From the NCBI GenBank assembly GCA_028023455.1, contig JAQFVV010006425.1:1727198-1791197 (forward strand): DNA of 64,000 nucleotides, given 5' to 3'. The notes under the pieces are model-generated. The model saw only the letters and a program-made list of their open reading frames with translations. It was not told where the DNA came from and ran no database searches. Origin of the DNA: Epiperipatus broadwayi. Taxonomy: Eukaryota > Onychophora > Udeonychophora > Euonychophora > Peripatidae. Shown piece by piece: positions 12,485 to 26,998 of this stretch (position 1 is the first letter of the stretch; each line of letters starts with the position of its first letter). The position numbers and the translations under genes were made by a program.

Positions 12485-13121
12485 TACTAGTTTATATTTT
12501 AGTATATTATTTATAATGCTAATGCACATATTTGAAACCCCCAAATATTATTTATTCTATTATACATTGCATTTATTGCAATGCTTTATTTTAAATATAG
12601 AAATAAAAATATTTCAAGGCAAGATTATTAGTAACAAAATATGTTACAAATTCAACTTTTGTTTAAGATTAGTAACATAAAATATTATTTTTAATAAAAT
12701 TAATACTTTGAAATCATAACAAACCTATTGATTTATAAAAATTCAAACAGAACCCATGAAAAGAACGTTTTCATTTCACTTTTTTGATTAGCAGATTCAA
12801 CAATTATAAAAATGTGTGATCAAAATGCCATTCTAGTTATATATTTCAACTATTTTATTGCATTCCTGCTAACTCTTTAACTGGCCCATCATGCAACTTT
12901 TTAAAGTTTTTTAAAGTTGTATGTTTTAATGAAAAAAATCTTATTCGTCATTAAATGTTTATGTTTTTAATAAATTCTATTCAAAACATAAGTTCAAGAA
13001 ATAACAATCAAAAAATAGCAGAAGTAAATAATCAAAACAAAAGACTTTAGCTTTCAATCTGAAAAATGTATTTAACAATGACACCAACTTATTATTCTTA
13101 ATTAAATTTGTATGTTTAAAG

Positions 13122-13493
13122 CACTAAACATCACATGATCACTATTTCTTATGCTAGCACATTACTGCTATTAAAATATGCAAAACTTAACATACAGTAG
13201 TGTCACTCAGTGCCAACCAGAGCAATTAATGGATGCCAGAAGGCATGTGCATAAAATCCTTATCTAGTGCCTACTCATCCAATATTCCCAGACTAGTTTT
13301 TGGCTTGTGGCCTTCGTCAATGAGGTGCAGGGCTCTCAGATCTAAAGCTCCTCACTGACAAAGACTACAAGCCAGAAACTAGTCTGGGGATATTGGATGA
13401 GTAGGCACTAGATAGGGATTTTATGCACAAACCTTCTGGCATCCATTGTTTACTCTGGTTGGCACTGAGTGGCACTACTGTATGGAGAGTTTT
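13122..13493. repeat. Palindrome-family repeat, fullest copy
   Basis: The left tip CACTAAACATCACATGATCA is followed by a left arm (13182-13324) and a right arm (13350-13493) that are reverse complements over about 140 bp. The centre is a short spacer near 13325-13349. The arms contain AGTGCCTACTCATCCAATAT and its complement. The open frames seen on both strands here come from the palindrome and have no protein likeness. Confidence 0.75.
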
Positions 13494-13992
13494 GCCTGTT
13501 TTTATATTTAAAGCAAATGTTATAAAAGCATATGAAATATTTACTGAAATATTAAAAAGTAACTTTAAAATAAAAACATTTATTGATAGTAGGTATTTTC
13601 TGTTTGTTTTTTTGTCTAAAATCAATAAATTTTCAGTTTAATTTTTTGCCAAAAACAAATATTTTTAAAGTTTTAAGAAAAAATATCCAATATTTTGTTA
13701 ATAATAGTAGTAATAGTAATAATGTTGATAATATAAGATTATGTGCAAATTAATTTTCCATTTTATTTTTTTATAATGTTAACAACAGACTAAATTGTAT
13801 GTGTGCAGAAGTCTTCATTCCTTTCAAATGTAATCTTTTATTTTTGAATCAGTGATGGCTTCTGACATGTAGATTTTTAAAATTAAAGTTAAAATCTTAC
13901 TATATTCAATGCCATTTAAAAAATAATGAATATTAGTGAAAAAAAAAAATCTATCCAGGAAAAATGTTTCATTTTAAAAAAACTAATGATTT

Positions 13993-14078
13993 TTTTTTAT
14001 ATGTCAAAGCATTGATCAGGAAACGAACCCGGGCCAGCTGCTTGGTATGCAGTTATGTTAACCACTAGGCCACCAATG
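13993..14078 (-). mobile_element. tRNA-derived SINE copy 3
   Basis: The minus strand reads GCATTGGTGGCCTAGTGG (box A) then CCCGGGTTCGTTTCCTG (box B), ending in a short A run. Near-identical flanks are CTAATGATTT (13983-13992) and CTAATGAATTT (14079-14089). Confidence 0.7.
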
Positions 14079-14089
14079 CTAATGAATTT

Positions 14090-15423
14090 ATTTAAAGATA
14101 TGCAAATACATCAATATTCAACTGAATATTTTCATAGCCAATAAATATAAAAAGCTATATATTTACATATAAATTTATTTTATAATTATCATATTTACAG
14201 AATGCACTTAAGGATAATGTTGTAATAAAAAAAAAAATAGGTGTCAAACATGTATTATCAGATCCAAAAATGTTGCATTTATTTATTTGTCCTCTTTTTT
14301 TGTCTAAGGTACTTCATATGAAAGTCTGTTTGCCATCTATTAAGAGAAATCATTAACTTTTTTAATAATGATTATTTCACATATATTTTATTGTAATAGT
14401 TTAATTCCAAAAAAAATTCATAGATGTCATGATAATTGAAAATGTCACAACTTGAAAAAATTTTACTTCAAAAAATATTTTGAATGCCTAAAACTTAGAT
14501 ATTAAAAATCAAGAATGGAAATTTTTCTTTATGGAATATTACATTTTTTACCATACCATGCAAACTACAGTAAAGTTGTTTGCAAAACATTATTGCTGAT
14601 AATATGTTAGAATATATTACAATATTGTAAAAATTATTAAAAAAAATTTAAACTGTTAAAGCATAATTTGATAGATTTATCAGATATTTTTATTTATACA
14701 TTCACATTTTAAATGTAAATTTTAAATAGCAAAGGCTTTTTTTAATTTTCTGAACTAAAACTGATCTTTCTAACAGAAGATGATAAAAATGTTTTTGTTT
14801 TGGATGCAATATATATATTTTAATAGTTGCAAATATCCAATTTGATTTTTTAATAATTTCCTTTATTTTTAAACAAATCAAATTTTTTATATTCTAATAA
14901 ATAATAATGGTTTAATACTCAAATTAAAGTTGAAAGCTTACACATGGGGAAAACAATTAAAACTGTGTAAAAGTGTACAGGTTGTTAACACCAAATATAG
15001 ACTTTAACTTTTCTAAAGGTCAAATGTATACACTTTTTGATTTAAGTATGGTCCTATTTTTTATTTCAATGTTTTAACTTTTTTCAATCATGCACAATAT
15101 CTTGTATCATTTTTCAATCTCAATTTATTGATGTAAAATTTTTATCATATATTTGTAGACTTGGGGGATAAAAATTTAATCGAAAAACACATTTCAACTA
15201 AACTAATCTTTTCACTGATCTCAATTATCGTGAACCTTTCAATTTGTCTTAACTTTGGACATCTACTTATATAATGTGTTTTATAATAATTTACATTACA
15301 AGTGATACATTTATAACACACAACAACTCTTTTAATTAAAAACAAAACAAAAAAACAACACAACAAATTATTACATCTTGTTAACTGACAACTGACAGGC
15401 TGACAAAAGTAGCAGCAATCTAT
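14090..15423. other. AT-rich intron, nothing recognised
   Basis: Low-complexity A/T DNA leading up to the TATC microsatellite. No gene, RNA or dated repeat was recognised. Confidence 0.45.
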
Positions 15424-15914
<491 letters not shown>

Positions 15915-17868
15915 AAAGATTTGGAATGTAATGAAAATGTTATTACTAGTGAATAAAGTCATAAGATTATAAGAATAGGAAATGCATAAAATAAATTGAG
16001 AAAAATTAAAAATATGGAAAAGATAGGCAAAACAATATTGGGAAAAAAACATAAACAACATCATAATTTTAAGCATGTAGGAAACTAAAATATTTTTTTT
16101 TTTCAAAGGATAGATAAACATCTAATATCTAAGACAAATTATCAGTGAATTGCAAATTATGCTCCATTAACTAAAATAAAATATATTCTCGGCAGATATA
16201 AACCGTTTTGTGAACAGTATGCAAATATAAATTTCTTTGCTTCGTTTTTATAAAATAAAAGCAAATGAATATTCACCGTTTGATAACTATCTTATTGCAA
16301 GCTTAACTATATAGAAGTCACATTGTCTGATTCAGAATATCATTTTTTTTTATGGATAAAGCAAAACCTATATGTTTCTATTATGTTAACTCAGAATAAA
16401 AGAAAGAATTTTTGATTTTATTATTCATTCAGCTATCTATATTTTTAATCACTTTTCTATTCAATATTCTTTTAGCTGTTTTTTTTTATATATATTTATT
16501 TGTAGATATGTAAAACAACATAATATATTTTTAATATACTGTAGTGTACTATTTTTTTTTTTTTCACTTTCAGATTTTAATGCTTGGCGTTTGGTATTGA
16601 ATATCACTTTTGTATTTCTGTTTGTATTTTATTTTAATAAAAGAAAAATTTTAAAAAGATATTGACGTCATATAAAAATTTAACCAAAAAAGCGTGAAAG
16701 AAAATGTAAACTTAATATCAGTAATTACTTGTAAATCGTACTACAAGAAGGCCCCATATTTTGTTTAAAATCTTTACCCAATTATTTATTCTTTTTTAAA
16801 ATTCTTTTTACCATTTTTTTTTATAAATATATATTTAAAAAATATTATTATTACAATATCTTATCAAAACTAAAAAAAATTAAATAAACATATGAATCTT
16901 TTATTAGATATATATACACACATATATATATGTTAAAATAAAGCAGAAATTTTATCTTAAAGAAGACAATTTTTCTGGTGAATATGTGGAACTATTGCTA
17001 ATAGCAAAATCTGAATAAAGTAACGAAAGAAGTGACAGTAGAACAATAAACCATAAAAACAATTACAAGAGTGAGCACACAGCTTTAGGACTCAAGTACC
17101 CAGGAAAACAGCTATCATAGATTATTTATACATAAACAAATTTATGGATTTTTAATTTATTTATTTTCAAACGACGATTTATTGTAACCATGGTTGGTGT
17201 ATTCTTGAATATGGGAGGAAGAATGCTATTATATTTTTAAATCTCAAAAATTAAAGCCCCCCCCCCCCACCTTTATAGTTATAAAAGCCAGTGATATTCC
17301 TAATCTTCAGAAATATTCTAAAAATATAAATTTAAAATTTGCAGATAATTTTTCATGACGGTTCCGGTATGTGATTGAAATAATTACAAAGATATTATTT
17401 GAAAAAATATGAAAATGATAGCAGATACAAATTATTGATAAATTTTCGGCTGAGACAAGATTATATATGAAGATATATAAACAATTTTAAAATGATCAAT
17501 TAAGAGGAATTAAATATCAAGAGTTTTGTAAAGTACTATGAAAAAAAGTTATTAAAGTAATATAATTATGAATTAGCAAGAAAAGTTGTAAAAAGGAATA
17601 AAAATCTCAAAAGTGTAAAACAACAAGAGACTAGCAGCAATAGTAAGAAAAATAGAACTATTACTAAAAAGAGAAACGGTATTATGACTTTATTGAAAAG
17701 TTCTATTTACAATTATATATGACAAGAAAAGAAAGTGTGCCCTTCAATCATTAGATCTTATAATTTGCTAAATATTTTAAATGAAGAGTGAAACTTTCAA
17801 TTAAGTCTATGAAAAAAGAAAAAGCTTCATAAAGTGTTGAAATTATACCCAATGTCTTAAAAGAAGCA

Positions 17869-17954
17869 TTTGTGGCCTAGTGGTTAGCATAGCCATTTTC
17901 CAAGCAGCTGGCCCGGGTTCGCTTCCTGGTCAACGCTTTGATACATATATATAT
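17869..17954 (+). mobile_element. tRNA-derived SINE copy 4
   Basis: Plus-strand copy with GTGGCCTAGTGGTTAGCAT (box A region) and GCCCGGGTTCGCTTCCTGG (box B), ending in ACATATATATAT. The 9-bp flanks AAAGAAGCA are identical (17860-17868 and 17955-17963). Confidence 0.7.
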
Positions 17955-18027
17955 AAAGAAGCAGTTAAACACAGAAAAAATATTCACAAAGTTATATACT
18001 AAATGTCTAAATGATAATCATGTTTAT

Positions 18028-18028
18028 C

Positions 18029-18060
<32 letters not shown>

Positions 18061-18081
18061 TATTATTATTATTATTATTAT
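18028..18081. repeat. (CAT)n then (TTA)n microsatellite
   Basis: Perfect CAT units shifting into ATT units without a gap. Confidence 0.9.
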
Positions 18082-21000
18082 TTCATGTTAGTGCAGTAAT
18101 TATGCAAACCACCCTTTTCATTAATATTATTATTTTTAAAAAAAAAAACCCGTAAATCTCATTTTGAGGATAAGTTACTTTTTTGTATAAAGTTATTTTT
18201 AGATTTATTTATCAGCTTTAACAACTAATTAAACAATTGAATAATATGTTGCTTTGTAGATTATATGATATTCTAGAATTCATGGTGATAGAGTAGAACT
18301 ATGAATCACGATTCTTGAACTATAAAATCTGACAATTTATCCCTGCACTAAATCAACGGAATTCATATTTTGGACACAAAAGTAATCTATACATGATATT
18401 TAGTAATATCTAACTGCATTTTATTGAGGATTTTCCAATTTTCTTATCTAACTGTTGAGGGTTTTCCTGCCACCATATGAAGCTATATTAAACTGACAGA
18501 TGCCCTGTTATCACATCTAAGTTTATTCTACTAATGATTACCCTGATATCATATTAAGTGATATTTTATTGGTAGCTCCCCTGATATCATACCTGCCTGA
18601 TAATTTTTTGCTGTCATGCATTTGTATTCTACTGAAAGTTCATCATAAATGGTAACAGAACTCTCAGTAAAAATATATTTAGATATTATTTCATGATTAA
18701 ATAGAAATGACACATGTAACTCCTCTTTTAACCAGAGTGTGCATAATTAAAAGAACAAAGCTATTTAAATTAATTCTTAGTAAAGAAAAGTAAAAAACAA
18801 ATAATATTATAAATTTACTCCATTTAATGGGGCAGTTGTAAACTGCCAATTACTGAGTTCTCAAGTTTATACCTAATTTGCAGACATATCACATTGGTTC
18901 AGAAAACTTTGAAAAAAAAAAAAGAACTATAGGTTTAAATAAGTATAATAATTAATAAAGTAAAAGATATATATTATTTACCTTTATTTTAAATACCAAG
19001 CAATTTCATTAGAGGAATATTAAAGAAGTATAATTAATTATTATAGAAAATGTGATGATTGCAAGATAAAAAGCTGATATTTTTAAAATTGATTTATAAA
19101 CCATGTTGATAAATGAACAGGTATTAACAACTTTGATGTAATACAGTTTAGAAAAATCAGAGAGTCTAAATCAGTAGTGATAAAAGAAACAGTGATACAA
19201 AAAACAATCAAGGGAATGTAAGTCACTTGATGTAGATGCCTAATATCTGTAAAATTATATACTTTGTAGTGCAGATATATAAATATTGTACATACATTTT
19301 AAGTAAAAATCATATTTTATGTTAAACTGTAAGATTAACTTAGTATAGAAATATATATAACCCAAAAAGAATTAATTAAATCTGAAATAAATTGAAATTA
19401 AAAGAAAAAAAATGTTAACTAGTTCAAGAAAATAATTACTCATATGGATTTTAGAGAACAATAGAGATTGTACTTTTTGTTATTGATATTTGATGGAACA
19501 ACTGGCAAGTCATTTATCGGTGTTATGATGGAGTAAATGATTGCTGACGAAATGTAAGAAGATAAATATTTTGAATCCTTGAGATTGATTCTACATGGGC
19601 CTACTGATGTAAAGTTCAGACTTGTAATGAAAATTTCTATGCTCTAAATATTGATATGCTGAAATGTATTTTCTTAGGAGAAAGAAAGCATTTCAAGTTA
19701 GAACGGAGCGATAGTCAATTATTTCTGCTTGGTTACCGTATTCACTGCCTATTAATTTCAGCTTGCTTCTTGTTACAGATCTTAATAGGTAAGTTAATAG
19801 ATTTTATCTTCTTTTTCACAATGCCAATGGCCTATGCATGTGGGTTTTCCGAGATATGCACATATTGTTTGTATAGTATACATGTGAGTGTGTGTATATA
19901 TAAACGTATCAATATATATATAAATTCAAATAACTGTATAATGTAAATCGCACAAGAACTGATTGTACTTTATTCTTTTACATTTTATTTTATATTATGT
20001 CTGATTTTTGATCGTTACTTAAAAAAATCCAGTTTCCTTCTGAAATCAATATCTAACTCGTGCCCGTACTTTACCACTCTCAGTCAATGTTCCTTTTTAA
20101 TTTATTATCACTTATTTGTAAATATATTATACCCCTCTCCTCTCTTTAAATCAATATAATCAATATTTTCCTCTTCTGCGTTCACAAAAATTGTAAACAA
20201 TTGAGCGTATTAGTGGTGGGGAAAGGCTAGGTTGTCACTTCCGTTTTGTTGGGATCACATGACAGATTTTATTGAAATGGATTCTGCATCATTGTTGAGT
20301 AAATTTAAAGTCAACAAAGTCCTTTTAATATTCGATAACAGATATTTTTAACATGATGGTGAGATAACTTTGGGAATTATCTGACTAAAAGGTAAATGTT
20401 TGAGGACTTAAACAAATATGAAATCTATTTGAAATTAAAACATGTGACGCTTTGTTCAATGAAAAATAAATAAATAAGCGTAAAAAATCTTCAGTGTATT
20501 TGTTAAATGTTTATGTCGTGGTATTTGTTTTAAAAATATTATATATATAATAATTATTTTGCAAACACATTTTAACTAAATAAAAAAAGTGGGATATCGA
20601 ATTTATAAAAAATAAAAAAATATCCGATGTGAGCATGCTTCCAAAATCATATAAAAAAACATGCAAAACAAAATAACAGTGACTCTTTTTTAAGGATTTA
20701 TGAGTCTTATGTATCAAGACACACATATATGCTTATATTTAATCTTAGATTGTTTTTAAATCAGACTAAATAGCACAAGTGAAGGGAAATGATTACTGGA
20801 TGAATAATAAAGGAAAATTATCTTTTTTACTGATGAAGACAAAATAGGTAAAATCTAGTATCTGTTGAGGTTCACATTGGATATCTGAATAATTTAGATA
20901 GATTACAAAATAAACTAAATTACATGTGGCTTGCAGTCATTTGCAGGGGAGGGGAGTATGCCAATTCTGGTGGACCTACTTACTATTCAATAGGTTAAAA

Positions 21001-22310
21001 CATTTTTCAGGAATTTAAAGATGTTATCCTGAATTATTGTTAAAATGAAGACTTTGAAGAGAGTATTAAACATCAAGAGCTTTTAAAAAGTACATTACTG
21101 AAGAGATATGTACATCTTTTTTTTTTTAAAAAAAAACAACAACAACAAATGCCAACCTAGAACAATAACAGCCAACTCACAGTCATGTCATTAAATAATG
21201 AGGCATAATTAGCCTACTATATGACGTAAAGATTCATTGGTATGGCTAAGAAAATAAATAAGGAGTTATCAGAACTGTGGAAAGCTTTTGATGCAATCAT
21301 CTGAAGGTTTAGAATAGAAGAAATATGGATTCATAATCCAAAATATTTTTTCTTCAAAAAGTCTTAAGATCCTTCTACTAATATAATGAATGTGAATAAA
21401 AGTAAATCAATCAATCATATAGATAAATAAACAAAAACTGAAGAAGATCTGTAAATAGTTCCAAAAAATATGAATAGTAAGATGCATTAGAAGTGGAACC
21501 AATATCAATTGTTTTAGCTATAACAATTTTATGGTAAGCTCTCATCAACAAAAATAGCAGAATAATAATGATAATAATTGGAAGTCAAATATGGGTACTG
21601 ATAAACAGAGAGTCATAGCTAAGTCAAAAGAAATCTATTAAAAAAATAGGACTTTTTTTTTCATGCAGATTGACATACATAATAATGATTCATAGATTAA
21701 AACAATAAACATAGATGTAAAAAAGTATCTTGAGAAAAAATATTGGTGAAACTAGAGGAAGTGAATTGGTAGGCATGAGATGATGATGTATACTGAGATT
21801 CCAAAGATCATTAGAAAAACAATTGTTATGTAATGTCATGTTTCTGAGGTCTTTGTCTACTACATAAGTTGCATATGTGTATGTTAGTCATACTATTCTT
21901 TAAAAATAAGTTTGAAATATCACATTCTTCTGGACTAGAGCACTAGTAAAAAATTCTAGAGCTTATTTTATCATGCTTTACATAATACCCAACTCATTCA
22001 AAAAAATTTGCTAATGCAAGTATACAATTTTTAATTGAAGCCAAATAGCTAAACAATACATATACTTTATTGGTTTGGCATAAAGTTAGGTGGTGATTGG
22101 AAAAAAATAGGTTGTTATCCAGGCACTCTTAATGATAAAGAATAGATGAGATTTTCTGAAAAATGCAAGAAAAATGTATTTTTTTAAAAATAAACCTAAC
22201 CAAATTAATAATTTTTTTTAGTATAACATCAACAATTATAAAACACATTTTATCTAAATCCCTTTTACTTGTGAACTAAAAAAAAAGACAAATAAATCAT
22301 ATGTATAAGA

Positions 22311-22400
22311 TGCAACTTTAGTATATGTCAAAATTCAGAAAGAAATATACAAACTTGCAACTTTAGTATATGTCAAAATTCAGAAAGAAATATACAAACT
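22311..22400. repeat. Tandem duplication, 45-bp unit, two copies
   Basis: TGCAACTTTAGTATATGTCA and the following bases to AAACT occur twice head to tail, starting at 22311 and 22356, with no visible difference. Confidence 0.85.
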
Positions 22401-23781
22401 TATAAAGTTGGAAGAAGAATGAAATCAGTCATATTTTAAGACTTAAATGTAAAAATACAAACAGTAAAATGACTTTATCTTGTTTCCATTCTGAATGAGA
22501 GATTTTGGGATTACAATGCAAATAAATTTGAAACTAGTGCAAAAATTTGAATTAGGAAAGTAATTAAAAAAATATAAAAATTCATGGAGCCCTAGTCACA
22601 AAAGTTTGAACAAAATATAGATAAAGTAAATAAATGTTTATTTTATTACACGGAAAGGTATGGGTTCTCAAACATTTATGTTTAAATATAAATTTACAGA
22701 ATTGAATACTTTGTGTTGCTTATTTATTTAATTATTTATAACATTTTGACTCAAAATATAATTGTGAAAGTGAATTTTGGAAATATTTAAGGCTAAAAAT
22801 TGAAATAATTTTTACAATTAATATTTATGCAACAATTCAGAATATATAAATTTTGTAGTATTTATTCACCAAGCCCATTTAACTAAAATTCCAGTGGTTA
22901 GGGAGATGGATTTTTGGAAATAAATATTTTTGTCTTATAATGATATATTTGCTTAATTAAAAAATACAAATGCCAAAGTTATAAAAACATTTAACAGATA
23001 ATAAAAAAGTTAATTTATGCATAAATTTGTTGTTAAAAATTCACGTTGGTAAAAATATACAATATAAAAACAGCAATATCCTTCAAAACATTAATATCTA
23101 TAATTTGAAAAAAAAAAAAGATCTATTATCCTTGGAGAAACAAGTAAATAAGGATTTGGAGATCAAAATAAAAAAGTTAGAGGTGTTTTTGACACATACC
23201 TTCTGCAAATGGATGGACTAGCATCTTTTAAACTGTATACAACACTTTTGTTTTAACTAGGAGAGAGGTGACAAAGAAATGTTATATAAGTAATGTCAAA
23301 GAAGATTTTTAGAAAATTACAATTTGCAGAGGTCAGACTTCAAAGTGAGTTTAATTCAATCACATAGGAGTTGCAGTAGATAGAAAAGTAACATCAGATA
23401 ATATTTTTCAATATGTGTAATTGTTGACATCATACCTCCTAGTGACTATCTTTCCATTATATAACAGTAGCATTTTATAAGCTAATCAATAGAGAAAATG
23501 TAGAAAGGCAATGTTTTACAATTTAGTCAAATCAAAAACATTGTAGTAACAAAATCAATAAATAAAATAAAATGTAGCAAAATATTAAATGTCTGCACAA
23601 TGAGAAAAAATTTGATTATTTACGAATATGGTGATAATTTAATTTACATGTAAGTAACTCATAAGATTGGAAGGAAAATAGAAGATAATCAACTGCATGG
23701 GTGAGGCTATGATTCCAAAATTGTTGCTTCTAACATTGAAAAATGAAATCTGCTACATTGATATTTATATATTTAGAATAC

Positions 23782-26700
23782 GCTGCGGTACCATCAACAA
23801 CCAGTCAGAAACCTGCAAGTGATAATTTTTTTTTCAAAAAGTGTCTGAAAATTGTCAGCTAAAAAGCCTGAGGCTACACATATGAAAATGCTAAACATCG
23901 GCAAGGAAAAAATAAATTTATATCAAAAAGTGCCTGAAAATAGACAACTAAAAAAGCCCGAGGATACACATATCAAAAGGCTGAATATTGACAAGTAAAA
24001 AATAAATGCCTGACACTGTATATATTCAAGAAATATTGCAAAAGTCCAAATTTAAAAAAAAAACACTCAAAATGCTATAAAATTTAAAATTAAAAAAAAA
24101 TATATAGCTGAAAAATTAAAAAAAAAAAAGCTGAAAATACGTTACCCGCCCTCCCACAAACAATAATTATCCACTTAAATTGACAAGTAAAAATGCCTCA
24201 CGCTGTATATATTCAAGAAATATTGCGAAAGTCCAAGTTTTAAAAAAAAAAACAATCAAAATGCTATAAAATTTAAAATTAATATATATATATAGCTGAA
24301 AATGAAAAGCAATGTACAAGGAACCATTAACAATGGTGGAAGGCGGGAAATGCAAAAACGGAATTTCATCAAATTGTTTATTAAGCTTCCAATTTGCATT
24401 TATCTGCAATGCATTCAAAAGCAATTATTTGGTCTCTGCTTTAAAATTATGGCATTATCATTTAAATTCATCAAGCAATACATAAAAAATAATTATCAAC
24501 ATAAAATACACCCCTACCACACAAAATAACTGAAATTCACAATTTACGTCTTAGGTGTAATACTTAAAAATAAACAATTATAAACATTATCAAATCATTT
24601 AAATTCATCAATATTTAATAAAAAAAAAGCAATATACAAAAAATAATTACCAATGTTTTTCCAGAAATTTCAATGATTGCACTTTTTTGGTTCAAGAAAA
24701 GCTATGACATCACATTTTGAAGATACAAAGCTGACGTATAATAGAAAAATTATTTGCAACATAACATTTTGAAGATACAAAGCTTTCATGAAATAGAAAG
24801 ATTATATGCTGCTTCATATTCTGTTTTAGGAAGATCTCAAGTTTTGATCGTTTTGAATAGTAAATATTGTAAAAAATTATGAATAAGATGCTACTTCAAT
24901 TTCAGTGGCTAATATTTCAGCACAGGGTTTTTGAAATGTTTTCCAAAAGATTGTGCATGTTTACCATTGTATTCATCTGTGTAAGAAAATAATCCACATT
25001 AATTCAGTCAAAAAATAAAAATAATCCCAACAACTTGTATTTCTAGCAGTACGAAAAAATTAACATGTAATAAAACTAAGCAGGTATTTCAAAAGACTAA
25101 TTCACTTACATTGTGGATTAAATTTTTTAGCTTTGGAAATTATATTTTTCTGTACAATGTCTATTATGTCATATTTCATTAATGAGTAGAAACTGTGATC
25201 CAATATATTACAGTGCCATTATATTTCTTTTTTTAAATTTTTAATTGCCATATGTGTATAGATTTCATTCAATATTTTTCTAAGAATCTCATATAACATG
25301 CATATATGATGAAATGTTTAGGCAACTATTTATCAGTTTCTAAGTTTTATGAGTATGTTAAATGGTAATTTTAAAAATAGATTTGATTTAGAGTGAGCAC
25401 CGCCATTTTTCATTCATTTGGGAATGTTAATAAGTTTAATCTTAGAAAGCAAAAATTAAAAAAAAAGTTGTAAAAGATAATGGATATTTAATTCATTTTA
25501 TTATTTGATAGCTAATGGATTTTTATGCTGCAAATAATTTTTTTATTTCACGAAAGCTTTGTATCTTCAAAATGTGAAGTCATAGCTTTTCTGGACCAGC
25601 TTGAAAAATAATTTATTGAAACGAAAACAGTGCAATCATTGAAATTTCTGGAAAGACATTGGTAATTATTTTTTGTCTATTGCTATTTATCAGTTTCTAA
25701 GTTTTACGAGTACGTTAAATGGTAATTTTAAAAATAGATTTGATTTAGAGTGAGCACTGCTCTTTTTCATTCATTTGGGAATGTTAATAAGTTTAACCTT
25801 AGAAAGCAAAATTTTAAAAAAAAGTTGTAAAAAATAATGGATATTTAATTCATTTTATTATTTGATAGCTAATGGATTTTTATGCTGCAAATAATTTTTC
25901 TATTTCACGAAAGCTTTGTATCTTCAAAATGTGAAGTCATAGCTTTTCTGGACCATCTTGAAAAATAATTTCTTGAAACGAAAACAGTGCAATCATTGAT
26001 ATTTCTGGAAAGACAATGGTAATTATTTTTTGTATATTGCTTTTTTTAAAAATATTGATGAATTTAAATGATTTGATAATGTTTATAATCGTTTATTTTT
26101 TAAGTATTACACCTAAGTCGTAAATTGTGAATTTCAGTTATTTTGTGTGGTAGGGGTATATTTTACATTGATAATTATTTTTTATGTACTACTTGACGAA
26201 TTTAAATGATAATGCCATAATTTTAAAGCAAAGACCAAATAATTGCTTTTGAATGCATTGCAGATAAATGCAAATTGGAAGCATAATAAATAATTTGATG
26301 AAATTCTGTTTTTTCATTTCCTGCCTTCCACCATTGTTAATGGTTTCTTGTATATTGCTTTTCATTTTCAGCTATATATATATATATATTAATTTTAAAT
26401 TTTATAGCATTATGATTAGTTTTTTTTTAAAAATTTGGACTTCCGCAATATTTCTTAAATATATACAGTGTCAGGCATTTTTACTTGTCAATTTAAGTGG
26501 ATAATTATTGCTTGTGGGAGGGGGGGAGTTAATGTATTTTCAGCTATTTTTTTTTTTTTTTTTAATTTTTCAGCTATATATTTTTTTTTAATTTAAAATT
26601 TTATAGCATTTTGAGTGTTTTTTTTTTTAAATTTGGACTTTTGCAATATTTCTTGAATATATACAGTGTCAGGCATTTATTTTTTACTTATCAATTTTTG

Positions 26701-26904
26701 GCATTTTGATATGTGTATCCTCGGGCTTTTTTCGTTGTCTATTTTCAGGCATTTTTTGATATAAATTTATTTTTTACTTGCCGATTTTTAGCATTTTGAT
26801 ATGGGTAGCCTCGGGTTTTTTTAGTTGACGATTTTTAAACATTTTTTTTGAAAAAAATTTTTATCACTTGCAGGTTTCTGACCGGTTGTTGATGGTACTG
26901 CAGC
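23782..26904. mobile_element. 3.1-kb foldback element with arms of about 1 kb
   Basis: Left arm 23782-24810 and right arm about 25882-26904 are reverse complements. Outer ends read GCTGCGGTACCATCAACAAC (left) and, on the opposite strand, GCTGCAGTACCATCAACAAC. Matching internal blocks include AGAAACCTGCAAGTGAT, CCCGAGGATACACATATC, TGCCTGACACTGTATATATT and TTACACCTAAGTCGTAAATT. The centre (24811-25881) is unique apart from a direct duplication. No protein is encoded. It resembles a large non-autonomous DNA transposon or foldback element. No unambiguous target-site duplication was found, so the exact ends may be off by a few bases. Confidence 0.75.
25326..26040. repeat. Direct tandem duplication, about 357-bp unit
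   Basis: Two head-to-tail units begin with CTATTTATCAGTTTCTAAG at 25326 and 25683. They share GATTTAGAGTGAGCAC, TCATTTGGGAATGTTAATAA and ACGAAAGCTTTGTATCTTCA. A few substitutions separate them. The second unit carries the inner edge of the right arm of the 3.1-kb foldback, so the duplication arose within that element. Confidence 0.8.
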
Positions 26905-26998
26905 ATTGTCTGGTGGTAACATAGCACGTTGGGTTAGAGTACCATATTTAGTAATTAATGTAAGTGCATTCTTGAAAACTTAGTCAAATTTTAAAACA

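Larger units (their letters stand above)
15915..23781. other. AT-rich intron, mostly unassigned
   Basis: Contains SINE copy 4, a CAT/ATT microsatellite and one short tandem duplication. A stretch of slightly richer composition at 19650-19820 ends with TTACAG, ATCTTAATAG and GTAAGT, which looks like a 10-nt micro-exon but has no support beyond the splice-like bases. A short C run (about 17257-17270) is present. No gene was recognised. Confidence 0.4.

Noticed and set aside
19788-19797. 10-nt micro-exon between TTACAG and GTAAGT
   Set aside because: The splice words could be chance in 64 kb; the sequence contains a stop in one frame and nothing ties it to the receptor.
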